Assembly: GCF_003001695.1 (NCBI RefSeq)
Contig: NZ_PVYX01000002.1
Coordinates: 1,922,001-1,986,000 of the forward strand
DNA from: Flagellimonas meridianipacifica
GTDB taxonomy: Bacteria; Bacteroidota; Bacteroidia; Flavobacteriales; Flavobacteriaceae
DNA length: 64,000 bases
Reading direction: 5' to 3'
The stretch's first letter is position 1; the number at the start of each line of letters is the position of its first letter. Made by a program: the position numbers and the translations under genes. Positions 61,856-64,000 of this stretch are shown here, one piece after another. The notes under the pieces were generated by a model that saw only the letters and a program-made list of their open reading frames with translations, was not told the origin of the DNA and made no database searches.

Positions 61856-63160
61856 TTAGGTCTTTTTAGAAACCTGATATTCCTTTTTAAAAGGTCTGAT
61901 AATTAACCGAGCTTCTCGATCAAACTTAATATAGTTATATACCCAATTGATAAAGACCACTACCCTATTACGAAAGCCAATCAAAAAATAAAGGTGGACG
62001 AACATCCAAACGTACCAAGCAAATACACCTTGGAACTTAAATTTTTTCAAGTCTACAACAGCTTTGTTGCGTCCTACCGTAGCCATGCTGCCCTTATCTT
62101 TATATTTAAAAGGTTTCATGGGTTTCTCCTCTACCAATCGGGCTAAATTTTCTCCCAGACTTTCACCTTGTTGCATAGCTGGCTGGGCCATCATGGGGTG
62201 GCCTTCAGGAAATTCCTCGGTTTCCATCTGGGCCACATCGCCAATGGCAAAAATCTCTTCAAACCCCTCTACTTGATGAAAATGGTTCACTTTGAGTCGA
62301 CTACCGCGACTCAATAACTCTTCAGCATCCAAACCTTTAATACTAACCGCCTTAACACCCGCTGCCCACACCAAGGTGCATGCCTCAAAAGAAGTGTCTG
62401 TATTTGTAGTGACCTGCTTGCCATCGTAATCGCTCACTCTAACGTCTTTCCAAACGTTCACTCCAAGTTTCTCTAAAAACCGTTCAGCCTTTCTTGATGC
62501 TACCTCACTCATTGCTGGAAGAATACGGTCACTTCCTTGTACCAGATTTATCTGAGCCCTTCTAGTATCCAAATCCGGATAATCCTTGGGCAGTATTCCT
62601 TTTTTGATTTCCGCCAAAGCCCCAGCAAGTTCCACACCGGTGGGCCCTCCCCCAACTATGACAAAATTCATAAGGGCATCGCGTTCGTGCAAGTCATCAG
62701 TTAATAGAGCTTGCTCAAAGTTTTCCAAAATCAAACTTCTCAGATTTAGGGATTGGGGAACCGTCTTCATAGCCATGCCATAGGATTCAATATTCTGATT
62801 CCCAAAAAAATTGGTCTGGGAACCTGTGGCCACTACCAAGTAATCGTAAGCAATGCCCCCAATATTGGTCTCCAATCTTCTTTTTTCGGTATCAATCTGG
62901 GTAACCTCAGCCAACCGAAAGTAAAAATTGGGATACCCTTGAAGTACTTTTCGAATAGGATATGCAATGGAATCAGGTTCAAGACCCCCTGTGGAAACCT
63001 GATACAACAAAGGCTGAAACGTATGGTAATTGTGCTTATCTAATAAAAGCACCTGTACGTCTTTCCCTGAAAGTTTTTTTGCTAAAGCAATGCCTCCAAA
63101 TCCTCCTCCAATGATGATTATTCGTGGAAAACTGGATTGCGGAATGTTCATCTCTGACAT
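61856..63160 (-). CDS. ndh: Type II NADH dehydrogenase (NDH-2)
   Basis: Non-proton-pumping NADH:quinone oxidoreductase, peripheral on the inner membrane. The 434-residue protein (start 63160, MSEMNIPQSSFPRII; ATG 63151 also possible) has the FAD fold IIIGGGFGGIALAKKL near the N-terminus and the NAD fold VIVGGGPTGVELAGALAEIK. It also has LVWAAGVKAVSIKG, FAIGDVAQMETEEFPEGHPM and QPAMQQGESLGENLARL. The C-terminal part is hydrophobic and amphipathic (YVWMFVHLYFLIGFRNRVVV), consistent with membrane attachment. A one-mismatch -7 element (TACTTTTA) lies at 63166-63173, inside the longer open frame starting at 63193. Confidence 0.93.
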   Translation of the reverse strand: MSEMNIPQSSFPRIIIIGGGFGGIALAKKLSGKDVQVLLLDKHNYHTFQPLLYQVSTGGLEPDSIAYPIRKVLQGYPNFYFRLAEVTQIDTEKRRLETNIGGIAYDYLVVATGSQTNFFGNQNIESYGMAMKTVPQSLNLRSLILENFEQALLTDDLHERDALMNFVIVGGGPTGVELAGALAEIKKGILPKDYPDLDTRRAQINLVQGSDRILPAMSEVASRKAERFLEKLGVNVWKDVRVSDYDGKQVTTNTDTSFEACTLVWAAGVKAVSIKGLDAEELLSRGSRLKVNHFHQVEGFEEIFAIGDVAQMETEEFPEGHPMMAQPAMQQGESLGENLARLVEEKPMKPFKYKDKGSMATVGRNKAVVDLKKFKFQGVFAWYVWMFVHLYFLIGFRNRVVVFINWVYNYIKFDREARLIIRPFKKEYQVSKKT

Positions 63161-63250
63161 GGTTATAAAAGTACATATTCCAGTGATTACCACATTATTT
63201 TACAAAGGGTTTTTTAGTATCTTTAATTTTCTGACTAACTCGCTCAACCC

Positions 63251-64000
63251 ATGAAAAAAACAGTATTCCTTTGCGCCCTAATTCTATCGGGCACTGCCCT
63301 TTTCTCTCAAAAGAAAACCGATGATGTGCTAAAGAAATTAGAATCCAACCAAGAAAAGTATGCAGATATTGCCCTTCAGATTTGGGATTTAGCGGAAATG
63401 GGATATTTGGAAGAAAAAAGTTCCGCTTTACTGCAAAAAACCCTTTCGGATGAAGGTTTTTCCATTCAGAAAGGGGTAGCAGGTATCCCAACAGCTTTTG
63501 TTGCAGAATATGGCTCAGGATACCCAATTATTGCAATTTTAGGTGAGTATGATGCGCTACCTGGACTTTCCCAACAGGCCGTTCCCGAAAAAAAGACCGC
63601 AAATAAAGCTGCGGGACATGCCTGTGGGCATCATTTGTTCGGTACTGCTTCAACCGCAGCAGCCATATCTGCAAAGGAGTGGTTACAGGCAAATAATACC
63701 AAGGGCACTATTCGGTTTTATGGATGTCCCGCTGAAGAAGGTGGCTCAGGAAAAGTCTACATGGTACGAGAGGGACTTTTCAATGATGTAGACATTGCTT
63801 TGCATTGGCACCCTAGCTCCCAAAATGCTGCAAGTGCCGGAGCAGCTTTGGCCAACAAGTCTGCAAAGTTTAGATTTTATGGCACCTCGGCCCATGCCGC
63901 AGGCGCTCCTGAAAGAGGTCGCTCGGCACTAGATGGAGTTGAAGCCATGAACATGATGGTCAACATGATGCGAGAGCATATTCCGCAAGAGGCAAGAATC
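63251..64000 (+). CDS. M20 family amidohydrolase, exported (partial, runs off right edge)
   Basis: The start of an exported M20-type peptidase/amidohydrolase: 250 codons are present. Signal peptide MKKTVFLCALILSGTALFS precedes QKKTDDVLKKLE. Metal site motifs ILGEYDALPG, AGHACGHHLFG and GCPAEEGGSGK, followed by ALHWHPSS, fit the AbgB / p-aminobenzoyl-glutamate hydrolase-like branch of M20D. The gene faces away from ndh across about 90 bases. It may cut aminobenzoyl-glutamate or N-acyl amino acids in the periplasm; substrate unproven. Confidence 0.9.
   Translation, partial: MKKTVFLCALILSGTALFSQKKTDDVLKKLESNQEKYADIALQIWDLAEMGYLEEKSSALLQKTLSDEGFSIQKGVAGIPTAFVAEYGSGYPIIAILGEYDALPGLSQQAVPEKKTANKAAGHACGHHLFGTASTAAAISAKEWLQANNTKGTIRFYGCPAEEGGSGKVYMVREGLFNDVDIALHWHPSSQNAASAGAALANKSAKFRFYGTSAHAAGAPERGRSALDGVEAMNMMVNMMREHIPQEARI

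Noticed and set aside
1..64000. tRNA genes, insertion sequences, CRISPR arrays and known riboswitches
   Set aside because: I looked for cloverleaf ends, transposase motifs, regular direct repeats and common riboswitch cores by eye and found none I could support.

Overview
The window looks like chromosomal DNA of a marine-type member of the Flavobacteriaceae (Bacteroidota), close in flavour to Muricauda or Robiginitalea. The reasons are low GC, almost no Shine-Dalgarno sequences, several perfect TAnnTTTG (-7) promoter elements of the Bacteroidota housekeeping sigma factor, and family-specific content: six-domain S1, DUF3822-rsmD, DUF2490, DUF4126, GIN-domain and DUF4097 proteins, and a dnaX without a zinc module. 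No prophage, insertion sequence, CRISPR array or tRNA was seen. Nearly all genes are intact; one nitrilase-family gene carries a nonsense codon.

Layout. 1-8.6 kb: the start of a V-type ATPase operon led by a Usp-TPR protein (minus), then usp-sdhCAB, a Na/Pi cotransporter and an LCIB-like (limiting-CO2-inducible) carbonic anhydrase (plus). 8.7-11.6 kb: small exported proteins. 11.6-15.6 kb (minus): helicase, DUF4126, kdsB, HAD phosphatase, acyltransferase. 15.7-18.5 kb: DUF3822-rsmD operon and a lipoprotein. 18.5-20 kb: an ECF sigma/anti-sigma pair whose divergent promoters share one ECF-type motif. 20-22.8 kb: RNase P RNA (minus), dnaX with a probable programmed -1 frameshift, and miaE. 22.8-30.7 kb (minus): pyrR-pyrB-STAS-rnz-pdxH-sixA-ppk1, preceded by rpsA. 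31-34.6 kb: a Kbp-like LysM protein, cmk, lon. 34.8-37.8 kb: a second ECF sigma/anti-sigma operon ending in two exported repeat-rich beta proteins. 37.9-41.7 kb (minus): hybrid histidine kinase, UMF1-type transporter, M48 protease. 41.7-49.7 kb (minus): a GlgE-type alpha-glucan operon (glgE, maltokinase, glgB, GH31). 49.8-53.8 kb: collagen-like lipoprotein, two msrB genes, lpdA, small membrane proteins. 53.8-60.7 kb: PQQ-type sugar dehydrogenase, aroQ, three beta-barrel-like proteins, xerD, a GH13 glucosidase. 60.7-64 kb: broken nitrilase gene, NDH-2, and the start of an M20 amidohydrolase.

How the parts fit. Respiration and energy are served by SDH, NDH-2, LpdA, V-ATPase and PPK1. Glycogen-like glucan is built from maltose-1-phosphate (maltokinase, GlgE, GlgB) and opened by GH31/GH13 enzymes; no trehalose synthase is present here, so the maltose source is open. 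Two ECF systems point to envelope sensing. The observations most worth following are the A10 frameshift site in dnaX, the mirrored TGTAACC-N16-CGTC promoters around the first ECF gene, the LCIB-type carbonic anhydrase next to the Na/Pi transporter, and the nonsense codon that removes the catalytic Glu from the nitrilase. All functional statements are from sequence reading alone; no database search was run.
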